Shown here: in pieces, positions 1 through 7,942 of the stretch | How positions within the stretch are numbered: position 1 is the stretch's first letter | How the letters are laid out: every line of letters starts with the position of its first letter | Assembly: GCA_946480565.1 (NCBI GenBank) | Contig: CAMLKR010000008.1 | Coordinates: 1 to 38,931, forward strand | Direction: 5' to 3' | DNA from: an uncultured Arenimonas sp. | Lineage (GTDB): Bacteria > Pseudomonadota > Gammaproteobacteria > Xanthomonadales > Xanthomonadaceae | Length of the DNA: 38,931 nucleotides | Translations under genes and position numbers: made by a program | The notes under the pieces: model-generated | What the model saw: the letters and a program-made list of their open reading frames with translations, nothing else | Told to the model about the DNA's origin: nothing | The model's database searches: none

Positions 1-2149
1 CGGCGATCACGTTCAGGCCCAGGGAATGGCCCATGGTGATGACGGTGGCGGTGATGGCCTCGTCGTCCGGGTCGCGGGTCAGGTCGCCGATGAATTCCTT
101 GTCGATCTTCAGGGTGTCGATCGGCAGGCGCTTCAGGTACACCAGGGACGAATAGCCGGTGCCGAAGTCGTCGATGGCCAGGGTGACGCCCAGCTTGCGC
201 AGCTCGTTGAGCACGGTGGTGGTCTGCTCGGCGTTCTGCATCACCATCGACTCGGTGACTTCAAGCTCGATGCGGTTGGCCGGCACGCCCAGCTCGTGTA
301 TCAGGTTGCGCAGCTGCTCGGGCAGGTTGCCGCGCAGCAGCTGCAGCACCGAGACGTTCACGCCGATCGAGATCTCGTTCAGGCCGTGGCTGCGCCAGCG
401 CTTCAGGGTCTGCAGGGCCTCGCTGAGCACGTAGTCGCCGATCTGCAGGATCAGGCCCGACTCCTCGGCCAACGGGATGAACACGGTGGGATTGATCTCG
501 CCCAGTTCGGCGCTGTGCCAGCGCAGCAGCGACTCCACGCCGGTGATGCGGCCGTCGGCCAGGGCCATGCGCGGCTGGTAGACCAGGCGGAATTCGCCGC
601 GGTCGAGCGCCTTGCGCAGCGAGGCCAGCACGGTGGCGCGCCGGCGCGACTCCGCGTCCATGGTCTCGTTGTAGATCTGGTAGGTGTTCCGGCCTTCGGC
701 CTTGGCCTGGTACATCGCGGTGTCCGCGAACTTCAGCAGGTCGGTCGGCACCAGGGCGTGGTCGGGGTAGAGGCTGATGCCCAGCGAGGGCGTGATCGAC
801 ACGTCGTGGCGTTCGTCCACCTCCAGCGGCATCGAGAACGCGGTGAGGATCTCGCGCGCCATGCGCTCGACCGCCGGGATCGACTCCACATCCTCCAGCA
901 CCACGGTGAACTCGTCGCCACCCAGCCGCGCCACCGTGTCGGAGGCGCCGACCGTGGCCTGCAGGCGGGTGGCCGCGGCCTTGAGCAGGCGGTCGCCGGC
1001 GGCGTGGCCGAGCGAGTCGTTGATGTCCTTGAAGCGGTCGAGGTCGAGGAACAGCACCGCAACCCGCGTTTCCTGCCGGCGCGCGCGGACGATGGCGCGG
1101 CCCAGGCGTTCGCTCAGCAGCGCCCGGTTCGGCAGGCCGGTGAGCGTGTCGTAGTTGGCCAGGTAGCGCAGCTCCTGCTCGGCGCGCTTCTTGTCGGTGA
1201 TGTCGTTGACCACGGCGACGAAGTGGCTGCGCAGGCCCATCGCGTCGCGCACCTCGCTCATCTCGATCCAGCCCAGGAACTCCTCGCCGTCCTTGCGCCG
1301 CTGCCACATCTCGCCGGCCCAGTGGCCGGTGCGCTCGAGCACGTCGCGCACGCGCCGGTAGAACTCGGCGCTGTGCTGGCTGGAGTCGAGCAGGCGGCTG
1401 TTCTGGCCGATCACCTCTTCCTCGCTGTAGCCGGTGATGCGCGAGAAGGCCGGGTTGACCGAGATGAAGCGGAAGTCGAGGTCGATCACCGCCACCGCTT
1501 CGCTCATCGACCGCAGCACCTCTAGCGCGACGCGGCGTTCGCGTTCGGCGCGGCGGATGACGGTGATGTCGCGGGCGGTGCCGGCCATGCGCAGCGGGCT
1601 GCCGCTGGCGTCGCGTTCCACCACCTTGCCGCGCGAACGCACCCAGACCCATTCGCCACGCGCGTTGCGGATGCGGTGCTCGGACTCGAACACGTCGGTG
1701 TGGCCGACGATGTGCTCCTGCAGCAGCTTCTGCACCCGCGGCAGGTCCTCGGGGTGGATCGAATGCGTGCGCCAGTCGTCGGTGCTCAGTTCCTCGCGGC
1801 TGCCCTGGCCCAGCAGCTGGTTGGCGCCGAGCCGGTAGAGGCTGTTGTCGCGGATGTTCCAGTCCCAGAACTCGTCGCCGGAACCCCACAGCGCCAGGTT
1901 CAGGCGTTCCTCGCGTTCGCGGATCTCGCCCAGCAGGGATTTCTCCTGGCGGCGGCGGTGGCTCCAGACCCGCCACAGCAGCCAGCTCAGGAACAGCGCG
2001 AGGGCAAACAGCACGGCCTGCAGCAGCCAGGCGGCGCCCGGCGCGGACACGGGCGCAACCGCCGCGGATGCCGGCGGAACCAGCATGGAAACGACGCAGA
2101 CGCCGAAAACGGCCGCCGGACCCTTGCCCCTGTGTTGCCGCTGCGTCAT
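1..2149 (-). CDS. Membrane-anchored PAS-PAS-GGDEF-EAL cyclic-di-GMP protein (3' end outside window)
   Basis: The reading frame starts at the ATG at 2149-2147 and is still open at the left edge (about 716 codons visible), so the C-terminus is missing. Residues 1-30 are signal-like and about 38-61 form a membrane segment. Two PAS domains follow (about 85-200 and 205-320), each ending in the PAS-typical (A/N)DIT motif, then GGDEF (about 330-490) and EAL. The diguanylate cyclase motif GGDEF is intact at 410-414, but the product-inhibition site RxxD reads GASD (401-404). In the EAL domain the signature reads ESL in VESLLRW, while the DDFGTGYSS loop and the catalytic lysine of LKIDKEF are present. 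By family it makes and/or degrades cyclic-di-GMP in response to a signal sensed by PAS; which activity dominates cannot be read from sequence. A plausible sigma-70 promoter lies at 2192-2220. Confidence 0.93.
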   Translation of the reverse strand, partial: MTQRQHRGKGPAAVFGVCVVSMLVPPASAAVAPVSAPGAAWLLQAVLFALALFLSWLLWRVWSHRRRQEKSLLGEIREREERLNLALWGSGDEFWDWNIRDNSLYRLGANQLLGQGSREELSTDDWRTHSIHPEDLPRVQKLLQEHIVGHTDVFESEHRIRNARGEWVWVRSRGKVVERDASGSPLRMAGTARDITVIRRAERERRVALEVLRSMSEAVAVIDLDFRFISVNPAFSRITGYSEEEVIGQNSRLLDSSQHSAEFYRRVRDVLERTGHWAGEMWQRRKDGEEFLGWIEMSEVRDAMGLRSHFVAVVNDITDKKRAEQELRYLANYDTLTGLPNRALLSERLGRAIVRARRQETRVAVLFLDLDRFKDINDSLGHAAGDRLLKAAATRLQATVGASDTVARLGGDEFTVVLEDVESIPAVERMAREILTAFSMPLEVDERHDVSITPSLGISLYPDHALVPTDLLKFADTAMYQAKAEGRNTYQIYNETMDAESRRRATVLASLRKALDRGEFRLVYQPRMALADGRITGVESLLRWHSAELGEINPTVFIPLAEESGLILQIGDYVLSEALQTLKRWRSHGLNEISIGVNVSVLQLLRGNLPEQLRNLIHELGVPANRIELEVTESMVMQNAEQTTTVLNELRKLGVTLAIDDFGTGYSSLVYLKRLPIDTLKIDKEFIGDLTRDPDDEAITATVITMGHSLGLNVIA

Positions 2150-2191
2150 TAGGCCCGGAGGTCCCCTGATTCGTTCCGTGCTATCCGCCGC

Positions 2192-2220
2192 AGTGTAGGG
2201 TGGCGCTAACAGCCCCACAA
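2192..2220 (-). promoter_or_regulatory. Putative sigma-70 promoter of the GGDEF-EAL gene
   Basis: On the minus strand TTGTGG (2220-2215) and TACACT (2197-2192) are separated by exactly 17 bases. Transcription would begin near 2185 and give a leader of about 36 bases before the ATG at 2149. The -10 is a good match and the -35 a partial one (TTG only). Confidence 0.45.
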
Positions 2221-2253
2221 GCAGCGGTTCCGGGCGACCCGGTCCGGCCTTGC

Positions 2254-2259
2254 TAGAAT
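2254..2259 (+). promoter_or_regulatory. Putative -10 box (TAGAAT) for ygfB-pepP
   Basis: TAGAAT follows GC, as in the CTAGAAT/CTACAAT boxes seen before several other genes in this window. Transcription would begin around 2266, about 20 bases before the ATG at 2285. No convincing -35 hexamer is visible. An in-frame ATG at 2258 lies inside this box, which argues against that upstream start for ygfB. Confidence 0.5.
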
Positions 2260-2284
2260 GCGGCGTCCCCACGGCCCCCACCCC

Positions 2285-2836
2285 ATGTCCGAAGCCCTGC
2301 TGCCCGACCACGCCGAGATCGCCGCCGAACTGCGCGCGCTGGAGGCCGGCCTGGAGCCGTCCGAACTGCACGGCTCCCTCTGCGGCTACCTGTCGGGCGG
2401 CGGCCGCCACGACCGGAGCAACTGGTTCGCCCAGGTGATGTCCGACCCGCTGCTGTCGCCGCCGGAGCCTGAAGGCGCGCTCGACCGCCTCTACGTGGCC
2501 AGCACCCGCCAGCTCGACTCCCCGGATTTCGAGTTCGAACTGCTGCTGCCGCCGGCGGACCGCCCCGTGAGCGAACGCGGCGACGGCCTGCTGGCCTGGG
2601 GCCGCGGTTTCCTGGGCGGTTTCGGCCTGGCCGCCGGCGCCAACCCGCCGCTGTCGGAGGAGTCGCAGGAGGCCTTGGCCGACCTAGCCCGCATCGCCTC
2701 CAGCGACCTGAGCTACGAAGACCCGGAAGCGGACGAGGAAGCGCTGGAGGAAGTGTCCGAATTCGTCCGGGTGGCGGTGATGCTGCTGCACAGCGACTGC
2801 GTGCTGGGCCCGCGCCACCGCCGCAAACTCAACTGA
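2285..2836 (+). CDS. ygfB: YgfB / UPF0149 family protein
   Basis: A 183-residue acidic soluble protein of the YgfB/YecA (UPF0149) family. Visible family features are the N-terminal helix ending in ELHGSLCGYLSGG and the later GRGFLGGFGLA segment. The ATG at 2285 was chosen over an in-frame ATG at 2258 because the latter falls inside the likely -10 box. ygfB next to pepP is a conserved arrangement in gammaproteobacteria (in E. coli ygfB-pepP-ubiH); pepP follows after 8 bases, so the two are probably co-transcribed. In Pseudomonas aeruginosa YgfB has been linked to control of the ampDh3 amidase and beta-lactam resistance; whether that applies here is unknown. No enzymatic motif is recognisable. 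Confidence 0.9.
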   Translation: MSEALLPDHAEIAAELRALEAGLEPSELHGSLCGYLSGGGRHDRSNWFAQVMSDPLLSPPEPEGALDRLYVASTRQLDSPDFEFELLLPPADRPVSERGDGLLAWGRGFLGGFGLAAGANPPLSEESQEALADLARIASSDLSYEDPEADEEALEEVSEFVRVAVMLLHSDCVLGPRHRRKLN

Positions 2837-2844
2837 TCGCCGCC

Positions 2845-4155
2845 ATGGTCAAGCCGGCCGAGTTCGCCCGCCGCCGCAAGCAACTGATGCGCATGGCCGA
2901 TCAGGACGCGATCCTGATCCTGCCCAGCGCGCCGCAGCGCATCCGCAGCCACGACACCCACTACCCCTACCGCCAGGACAGCGACTTCTGGTACCTCAGC
3001 GGCTTCCCCGAGCCCGAGGCGGTGCTGGTGCTGGTGCCGGGCCGCAAGCACGGCGAGACCCTGCTGTTCTGCCGCGAGCGCGATCCCGAACGCGAAGCCT
3101 GGGACGGCCCGCGCGCCGGCCCCGAGGGTGCGGTCGAGGCCTACGGTTTCGACGACGCCTACCCGATCAGCGACCTCGACGAGATCCTGCCCGGCCTGCT
3201 CGAGGGCCGCAGCCGCGTGTATTACCACTTCGGCCGCGACACCGACTTCGACCTGAAGCTGATCGGCTGGGTGAACCGGGTCCGCTCGCAGGTGCGGCAC
3301 GGCGCCCAGCCGCCGCATGAATTCCTCGAGCTCGGGCACCTGCTGCACGAACTGCGCCTGTTCAAGAGCCCGGCCGAGCTGAAACTGATGCGCCGCGCCG
3401 CCGCCATCGCCTGCGAGGCGCAGCTGGCGGCGATGCGCGCCACCCGCCCCGGCGGCCGCGAATACGAGGTCGAGGCCGCGCTGCAGTACGTGTACCGGAG
3501 GAACGACGCCGTGGCCGCCTACGAGCCCATCGTCGGCAGCGGCCCGAACGCCTGCGTGCTGCACTACCGCGCGAACAATGCGCCCACCGCCGCCGGCGAC
3601 CTGCTGCTCTGCGATGCCGGCGCCGAATACGCCGGCTACGCCTCCGACATCACCCGCACCTGGCCGGTGGACGGCCGCTATTCGAAGGAACAGCGCGCCC
3701 TGTACGAGGTGGTGCTGGCGGCCCAGGCCGCGGCGATGGCGCAGGCCCGGCCGGGGCGGTCCTGGATCGCCGGCCACGAGGCCGCGGTGGAGGCCCTGAC
3801 CGACGGCCTATTGTCGCTGGGCCTGCTCAAGGGCACGCTCCGTTCGGCGCTGGCTTCCGGCGCGTACAAGAAGTTCTACATGCACAAGACCGGACACTGG
3901 CTGGGCCTGGACGTGCACGACGTCGGCGAATACAAGCTCGCCGGCGAATTCCGCGAACTGGAGCCGGGCATGGTCTTCACCATCGAGCCCGGCCTGTACA
4001 TCGCGCCCGGCACCAGGGGCGTGCCGGCGAAATGGCAGGGCATCGGCATCCGCATCGAGGACGACGTGCTGGTCACACCCGACGGCCACGAGGTGCTGAC
4101 CGGCGCCGTGCCCCGCGACATCGAGGCGGTGGAAGCCGTGCTCGCCACCCGCTGA
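2845..4155 (+). CDS. pepP: Xaa-Pro aminopeptidase (aminopeptidase P)
   Basis: A 436-residue metallopeptidase that removes the N-terminal residue from peptides whose second residue is proline. The N-terminal creatinase-like domain (about 1-170) is followed by the pita-bread catalytic domain. The five dimetal ligands are all present: D257 in LLCDAGAEY, D268 in SDITRTWP, H351 in KTGHWLGL, E381 in FTIEPGLY and E405 in GIRIEDD. Length matches the E. coli enzyme (about 440). It is cytoplasmic with no signal peptide. It sits 8 bases after ygfB and 10 bases before a secreted hypothetical protein. The ubiH and ubiF/visC genes that follow pepP in many gammaproteobacteria are not here. Confidence 0.97.
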   Translation: MVKPAEFARRRKQLMRMADQDAILILPSAPQRIRSHDTHYPYRQDSDFWYLSGFPEPEAVLVLVPGRKHGETLLFCRERDPEREAWDGPRAGPEGAVEAYGFDDAYPISDLDEILPGLLEGRSRVYYHFGRDTDFDLKLIGWVNRVRSQVRHGAQPPHEFLELGHLLHELRLFKSPAELKLMRRAAAIACEAQLAAMRATRPGGREYEVEAALQYVYRRNDAVAAYEPIVGSGPNACVLHYRANNAPTAAGDLLLCDAGAEYAGYASDITRTWPVDGRYSKEQRALYEVVLAAQAAAMAQARPGRSWIAGHEAAVEALTDGLLSLGLLKGTLRSALASGAYKKFYMHKTGHWLGLDVHDVGEYKLAGEFRELEPGMVFTIEPGLYIAPGTRGVPAKWQGIGIRIEDDVLVTPDGHEVLTGAVPRDIEAVEAVLATR

Positions 4156-4165
4156 AGGAACCCTG

Positions 4166-4789
4166 ATGACCCTTGCCACCCCGATCCGGATCCTGGCCGC
4201 AACCCTGGCCCTCTCGCTGCCCTGGGCGGCCCTCGCGGCCGACACCGAACCCGCGGCGGAAGACGCCGCTCCGGCCATCACGGTGGTGAAGGGCGGCGGC
4301 GTCGCCGAGGTGTACCGGGAGCAGGGCGGCGATTTCGCCGCCTTCGGTCCCGACGGCGGCGCGCCGGAACGCGCCGAAGCCGTGGAGCTGCGCGTGCTGC
4401 GTGCGCTGCGCGCGGCCACGGAACTCGAGCTGGTCGGGCTGGCGACCGCGGCCGGCGAAACCGCCAACCTGTCCTGCGGCAGCGCCTGCGTGGGCGGTTA
4501 TGCGGTCCGCGGGCGCGCGCCGGTGCCGGCGGATTCGCAGGCCGCCGTGCGGGACCTGTTCGCCGCCTGGATCGACGGGCGCGCCGCGAACGCGCCGGCC
4601 TGCGCCGCCACCTATGGCCATGCCCTGAAGTTCGCGCACGACGGCTACCGCTACGAGGTGCTGCTGGCCGCCGATTGCGGCCACTACCGCATCCTGCGCG
4701 GGGGCGTGCCGGTGGCCGAGGGGCGCACCGAGTCGCCCGCCGCGGTGGACGGCCTGGACGCCCTTCTGGGCGGCACGGCTTCGCGCTGA
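4166..4789 (+). CDS. Secreted protein of unknown function
   Basis: A 207-residue protein that I do not recognise. It begins with a clear Sec signal peptide (hydrophobic core about residues 9-22, likely cleavage after ALAA near 24), so the mature protein should be periplasmic or secreted. The mature part contains four cysteines (in the segments SCGSACVGG, PACAATYG and ADCGHYR), possibly two disulfides, and is rich in Ala, Glu and Asp. The ATG at 4166 is preceded by a strong AAGGAA ribosome-binding site overlapping the end of pepP, so it is translated as the third gene of the ygfB-pepP unit. It ends in a GC-rich hairpin shared with holC, which is read from the other strand. Codon use resembles its neighbours, supporting a real gene. 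Confidence 0.75.
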   Translation: MTLATPIRILAATLALSLPWAALAADTEPAAEDAAPAITVVKGGGVAEVYREQGGDFAAFGPDGGAPERAEAVELRVLRALRAATELELVGLATAAGETANLSCGSACVGGYAVRGRAPVPADSQAAVRDLFAAWIDGRAANAPACAATYGHALKFAHDGYRYEVLLAADCGHYRILRGGVPVAEGRTESPAAVDGLDALLGGTASR

Positions 4790-4823
4790 GCGCGCCGCGC
4801 GCCCGTCGCGGGCGCGCCGCTCA
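4787..4823. terminator. Hairpin between convergent genes, possible bidirectional terminator
   Basis: The inner stem is nine perfect GC pairs (4797-4805 with 4809-4817, loop TCG). An outer stem TGAGCG / CGCTCA (4787-4792 with 4818-4823) is separated from it by a four-base bulge on one side. It overlaps the stop codon of the secreted protein and lies just beyond the stop of holC. There is no strong U-tract on either side, so intrinsic termination is uncertain. Confidence 0.5.
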
Positions 4824-4827
4824 CATG

Positions 4828-5256
4828 TCACATGTCGTGTTTCTTCAGCTCCAGGCCGCGCGCCTGGTACTGCTTCCAGCGTTCCCGCAGCGGGCCGCGG
4901 GCCGATTCGTCGGCCGGCACCACCTCCAGCACGCGCTCGAAACCGTCGGGCACCGCCGCGTCGCGCAGGTTCAGCACCAGCGGGCGCAGGGCGGCGTCGT
5001 GTTCGGGCGCGGCGATCAGCACCGGCACCTCGTCCTCGTCCTCGTCGGCGCCGACGATCTGGTGCGGCACGTAGGCGTCCGGGTCGAAGGACCAGAGCAG
5101 GTCGTCCAGCGCTTCGGCCTGGGCGGTCGAGGCGCACAGCACCAGCAGCGGCTGGCCGGCGTCGCTGGCCTTGCGCGCCAGCTCGCACACGAGCAGCAGC
5201 GGTTGCTCGCGGAAACGCGGCTTGGCGATCAGGTAGAAGTCGGCGCGCGCGGCCAT
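4828..5256 (-). CDS. holC: DNA polymerase III chi subunit
   Basis: A 142-residue protein of the HolC family. In the replisome, chi pairs with psi and links the clamp loader to single-strand DNA-binding protein. The N-terminal ADFYLI strand, the LLVLC segment and the LWSFDPDAYVPHQI motif are typical, as is a variable acidic stretch (EDEDE) before the VPVLIA strand. The C-terminus ends in a run of charged residues. holC begins 7 bases after the pepA stop, the same order as in E. coli (pepA-holC-valS), so the two are probably one transcript. Unlike E. coli, valS does not follow; the next gene downstream is convergent. Confidence 0.9.
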   Translation of the reverse strand: MAARADFYLIAKPRFREQPLLLVCELARKASDAGQPLLVLCASTAQAEALDDLLWSFDPDAYVPHQIVGADEDEDEVPVLIAAPEHDAALRPLVLNLRDAAVPDGFERVLEVVPADESARGPLRERWKQYQARGLELKKHDM

Positions 5257-5263
5257 GCGCGGG

Positions 5264-6739
5264 TCAGCCGGCCTGGTCGATCAGCCACTGGGTCAGCAGG
5301 CCGACCGGGCGGCCGGTGGCCAGGCCCTTGCGGCCCTCGCCGTTGCTGACGCCGGCGATGTCCAGATGGGCCCAGCGCTGGCCTTCGGTGAAGCGCGCCA
5401 GGAAGCAGCCGGCGGTGATGGCGCCGGCGTTCTTGCCGCCGATGTTGTAGACGTCGGCGAAGGCGGACTCGAGCTGGGTCTGGTATTCGTCCCACAGCGG
5501 CAGGCGCCAGGCGCGGTCGAATACGGTCTCGCCGGCGGCCAGCAGCTCGTCGGCCAGGTCGTCGTGCTTGCTCATCAGGCCCGAGGCGAACTTGCCCAAG
5601 GCCACCACGCAGGCGCCGGTGAGCGTGGCGACGTCCACGGTGGCCTGCGGCTCGAAGCGCTGCACGTAGGTCAGCGCGTCGCACAGGATCAGGCGGCCTT
5701 CGGCGTCGGTGTTGCCGACCTCGATGGTCTTGCCCGACATCGAGGTCAGGATGTCGCTGGGCCGGTAGGCGTCGGCGTCGGGCATGTTCTCGACCGCCGG
5801 CACCACCGTGACCAGGTTGATCGGCAGCTTCATCTTCGCCACGGCGGCGAAGCTGCCGATGACGGTGGCGGCGCCGCACATGTCGAATTTCATCTCCTCG
5901 ATGCCGCCCTGGACCTTCAGGTTGATGCCGCCGGTGTCGAAGGTGATGCCCTTGCCGACCAGGGCATGCGGCCGGGCCTGGGCCGCGCCGGTGTACTTGA
6001 GCACGATCAGCCGGGGCGCGTTGGCCGAGCCGCGGGCCACCGCCAGCAGCGAGCCCATGCCCAGCTTCTCCATGTCGGCGCGTTCGAGGATTTCGACCTC
6101 GACGTTGGCGTGTTCGGCGGCGATCCGGCGCGCGGTGTCGGCCAGGTAGCCCGGATTGCAGATGTTGGGCGGCAGGTTGCCCAGCTCGCGCGCCAGTTCG
6201 ACGCCGGCGGCGATGGCCACGCCGTGTTCGAACGCGGACTGCTGCGCCTTGTCGCCGAGCAGGGTGAGCGACTTCAGGCCGTCCTCGCCGTCCTTGCGAC
6301 TGCGGGTGGCCGTGTAGCTGTACGCGGCGTGGTCGGCGGCGATCGCGGCCTGGCGCAGGTTCCAGGCGGCGTCGCGGCCGGGTACGGCCAGCTCGGTCAG
6401 GGTGAGCAGGGCGTGGCGGGCAGGGCCGGTCTTGAGCGCGCGCACGGCGTCGGCGACGGCCTTGAGGTACTGCGGCACCGCGAACTTTCCGGCATCGCCC
6501 AGGCCGACCACCAGCACGCGCGGCGCCTTCACGCCGGCGAGGTCCGGGACCAGGGCGGTGCGGCCGGTCTTGCCGGAGAGATCGCCACGGCCGGCCAGCG
6601 CGGCAAGGCGGCCGCCGCTGGCGCGGTCCAGCGCCTGGGCCGAGGCCGGCAGGCTGCCGTCGGCATAGAGGCCGACGACGATGCAGTCGGCATCGGCGGT
6701 AGCGGGGTCGGCTTGGTTCAGGCGAAGTTCGAGGGCCAT
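5264..6739 (-). CDS. pepA: Leucyl aminopeptidase (cytosol aminopeptidase, M17)
   Basis: A 491-residue hexameric dizinc/manganese aminopeptidase that removes N-terminal residues, especially leucine, from peptides. The M17 signature NTDAEGRL is at 343-350. Metal ligands are visible as K263 and D268 ([11 protein letters not shown]), D286 (MKFDMCG), D345 and E347. The ATG at 6739 gives the normal N-terminus; the frame stays open far upstream but that part is antisense to lptF. In E. coli PepA also binds DNA (carAB control, Xer recombination at cer); whether that second role exists here is unknown. pepA is divergent from lptF and followed by holC, a conserved gammaproteobacterial arrangement. A TAGAAT -10 box lies at 6827-6822. 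Confidence 0.97.
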   Translation of the reverse strand: MALELRLNQADPATADADCIVVGLYADGSLPASAQALDRASGGRLAALAGRGDLSGKTGRTALVPDLAGVKAPRVLVVGLGDAGKFAVPQYLKAVADAVRALKTGPARHALLTLTELAVPGRDAAWNLRQAAIAADHAAYSYTATRSRKDGEDGLKSLTLLGDKAQQSAFEHGVAIAAGVELARELGNLPPNICNPGYLADTARRIAAEHANVEVEILERADMEKLGMGSLLAVARGSANAPRLIVLKYTGAAQARPHALVGKGITFDTGGINLKVQGGIEEMKFDMCGAATVIGSFAAVAKMKLPINLVTVVPAVENMPDADAYRPSDILTSMSGKTIEVGNTDAEGRLILCDALTYVQRFEPQATVDVATLTGACVVALGKFASGLMSKHDDLADELLAAGETVFDRAWRLPLWDEYQTQLESAFADVYNIGGKNAGAITAGCFLARFTEGQRWAHLDIAGVSNGEGRKGLATGRPVGLLTQWLIDQAG

Positions 6740-6753
6740 GGGTCGTGATTCCG

Positions 6754-6759
6754 TACAAT
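6754..6759 (+). promoter_or_regulatory. Putative -10 box (TACAAT) for lptF-lptG
   Basis: TACAAT on the plus strand, about 100 bases before the lptF ATG. It lies within the likely 5' leader of the divergent pepA transcript. No clear -35 hexamer is visible at the right distance. Confidence 0.4.
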
Positions 6760-6821
6760 CAGGGGGGATTCGGGGTCGGCGCCGCCAGCATAAGGGGCGG
6801 TCGGCCGCGTTGACCCGGACG

Positions 6822-6827
6822 ATTCTA
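6822..6827 (-). promoter_or_regulatory. Putative -10 box (TAGAAT) for pepA-holC
   Basis: Read on the minus strand, GCTAGAAT matches the same box style as before ygfB. Transcription would start near 6815 and leave a leader of about 75 bases before the pepA ATG at 6739. The box lies inside the likely leader of lptF, so the two divergent transcripts would overlap at their 5' ends. Confidence 0.45.
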
Positions 6828-6859
6828 GCAAGCCCACCCCGACCAGGCCGCCCAAACGC

Positions 6860-7942
6860 ATGCTGTTGATCGAGCGATACCTGTTGCGCCAGTTCACCGC
6901 CAGTGTCCTGGCCGTGGCCGTGGTGCTGCTGCTGGTGGGCCTGGGCGGCCTGCTGGTGGACCTGATGTCGGAGATCGCGCGCGGCAAGGTGCCGGCGGCC
7001 CTGCTGCTGTCGCAGCTGGGCCTGCGCTCGATCCAGGTGCTGCCGCTGCTGCTGCCGCTGGCGTTGTTCGTCGGGCTGCTGCTGGTGGTCGGCCGGCTGT
7101 ATGGCGAGAGCGAGATGGCGGTGCTGGCCTCGGTCGGCCTGGGCCCGCAGCGGCTGTGGCGGCCGCTGCTGCTGGTCACCCTGCCGGTGGTGCTGGTGGT
7201 GGCGGCCACCTCGCTGTGGCTGGCGCCCTACGGCGCGCGCGTGGCGCGCGACATGATCGAAACCGCGAACCGGTCCTTCCTGGTCGCGGGCCTCGAGGCC
7301 GGGCGCTTCATGGAATTGCCCGGCCGGAGCGGCATCCTCTACGTCGGTGAACTCAGCAGCGACGGCACCCGGTTCCGCAAGATGTTCGTGCAGTCCGAGC
7401 GCGACGGTCGCCTGGACGTGGTCACCGCGACCGATGGCGAACTGTTCTTCGAGGGCGACACCGGCCGCTTCCTGCGCCTGCGCGACGGTTTCCGGGTCGA
7501 GGGCGTGCCCACCGCCAGGGACTTCCGGATGATGCGTTTCGCCGAGAACGAACTGCGCGTGCCCGACCGCGAGATCGAGGCCGAGACCAATGAACTCGAG
7601 GCCCGCCCGACCCTGGCCCTCGCCGCCCAGACCGACGCCCCGGCGCGCGCCGAGCTGCACTGGCGCCTGGCGACGCCGCTGCTGGCGCTCGCCCTGGGCT
7701 TCCTGGCGCTGCCGCTGGGTCGCGGCGATGCGCGCCAGGCGCGTTATGGCCGCGTGCTCGCCGCGCTGCTGATCTATATCAATGCCATGGTCCTGCTGAT
7801 CCTCGGCAAGGGCTGGCTGGGCACGGGCGTCATCCCGGCCTGGCTGGGCCTGTGGTGGCTGCTGCTGCCGATGGCGCTGCTGGCGGCCTGGCTGTTCCGC
7901 ATCGACGGCCGGCTGCGCCGGCCCCGCCCGGAGCCGGCATGA
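6860..7942 (+). CDS. lptF: LPS export permease LptF
   Basis: A 360-residue inner-membrane protein, one of the two permeases of the LptB2FGC extractor that lifts lipopolysaccharide from the inner membrane to the periplasmic bridge. Three N-terminal membrane segments (about 15-37, 55-78, 97-118) are followed by a periplasmic beta-jellyroll region (about 120-265) and three more segments (about 270-345). The start [12 protein letters not shown] is typical of the family. lptG follows with a 4-base ATGA overlap, as expected for partners made in equal amounts. pepA is divergent upstream, as in E. coli. Confidence 0.96.
   Translation: MLLIERYLLRQFTASVLAVAVVLLLVGLGGLLVDLMSEIARGKVPAALLLSQLGLRSIQVLPLLLPLALFVGLLLVVGRLYGESEMAVLASVGLGPQRLWRPLLLVTLPVVLVVAATSLWLAPYGARVARDMIETANRSFLVAGLEAGRFMELPGRSGILYVGELSSDGTRFRKMFVQSERDGRLDVVTATDGELFFEGDTGRFLRLRDGFRVEGVPTARDFRMMRFAENELRVPDREIEAETNELEARPTLALAAQTDAPARAELHWRLATPLLALALGFLALPLGRGDARQARYGRVLAALLIYINAMVLLILGKGWLGTGVIPAWLGLWWLLLPMALLAAWLFRIDGRLRRPRPEPA

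Noticed and set aside
26..1525. A 499-codon plus-strand frame opposite the GGDEF-EAL gene
   Set aside because: The minus-strand frame gives two PAS domains, GGDEF and EAL; the plus frame has no recognisable feature.
2258..2284. Upstream ATG for ygfB
   Set aside because: It lies inside the probable -10 box and would add nine residues with no family similarity.
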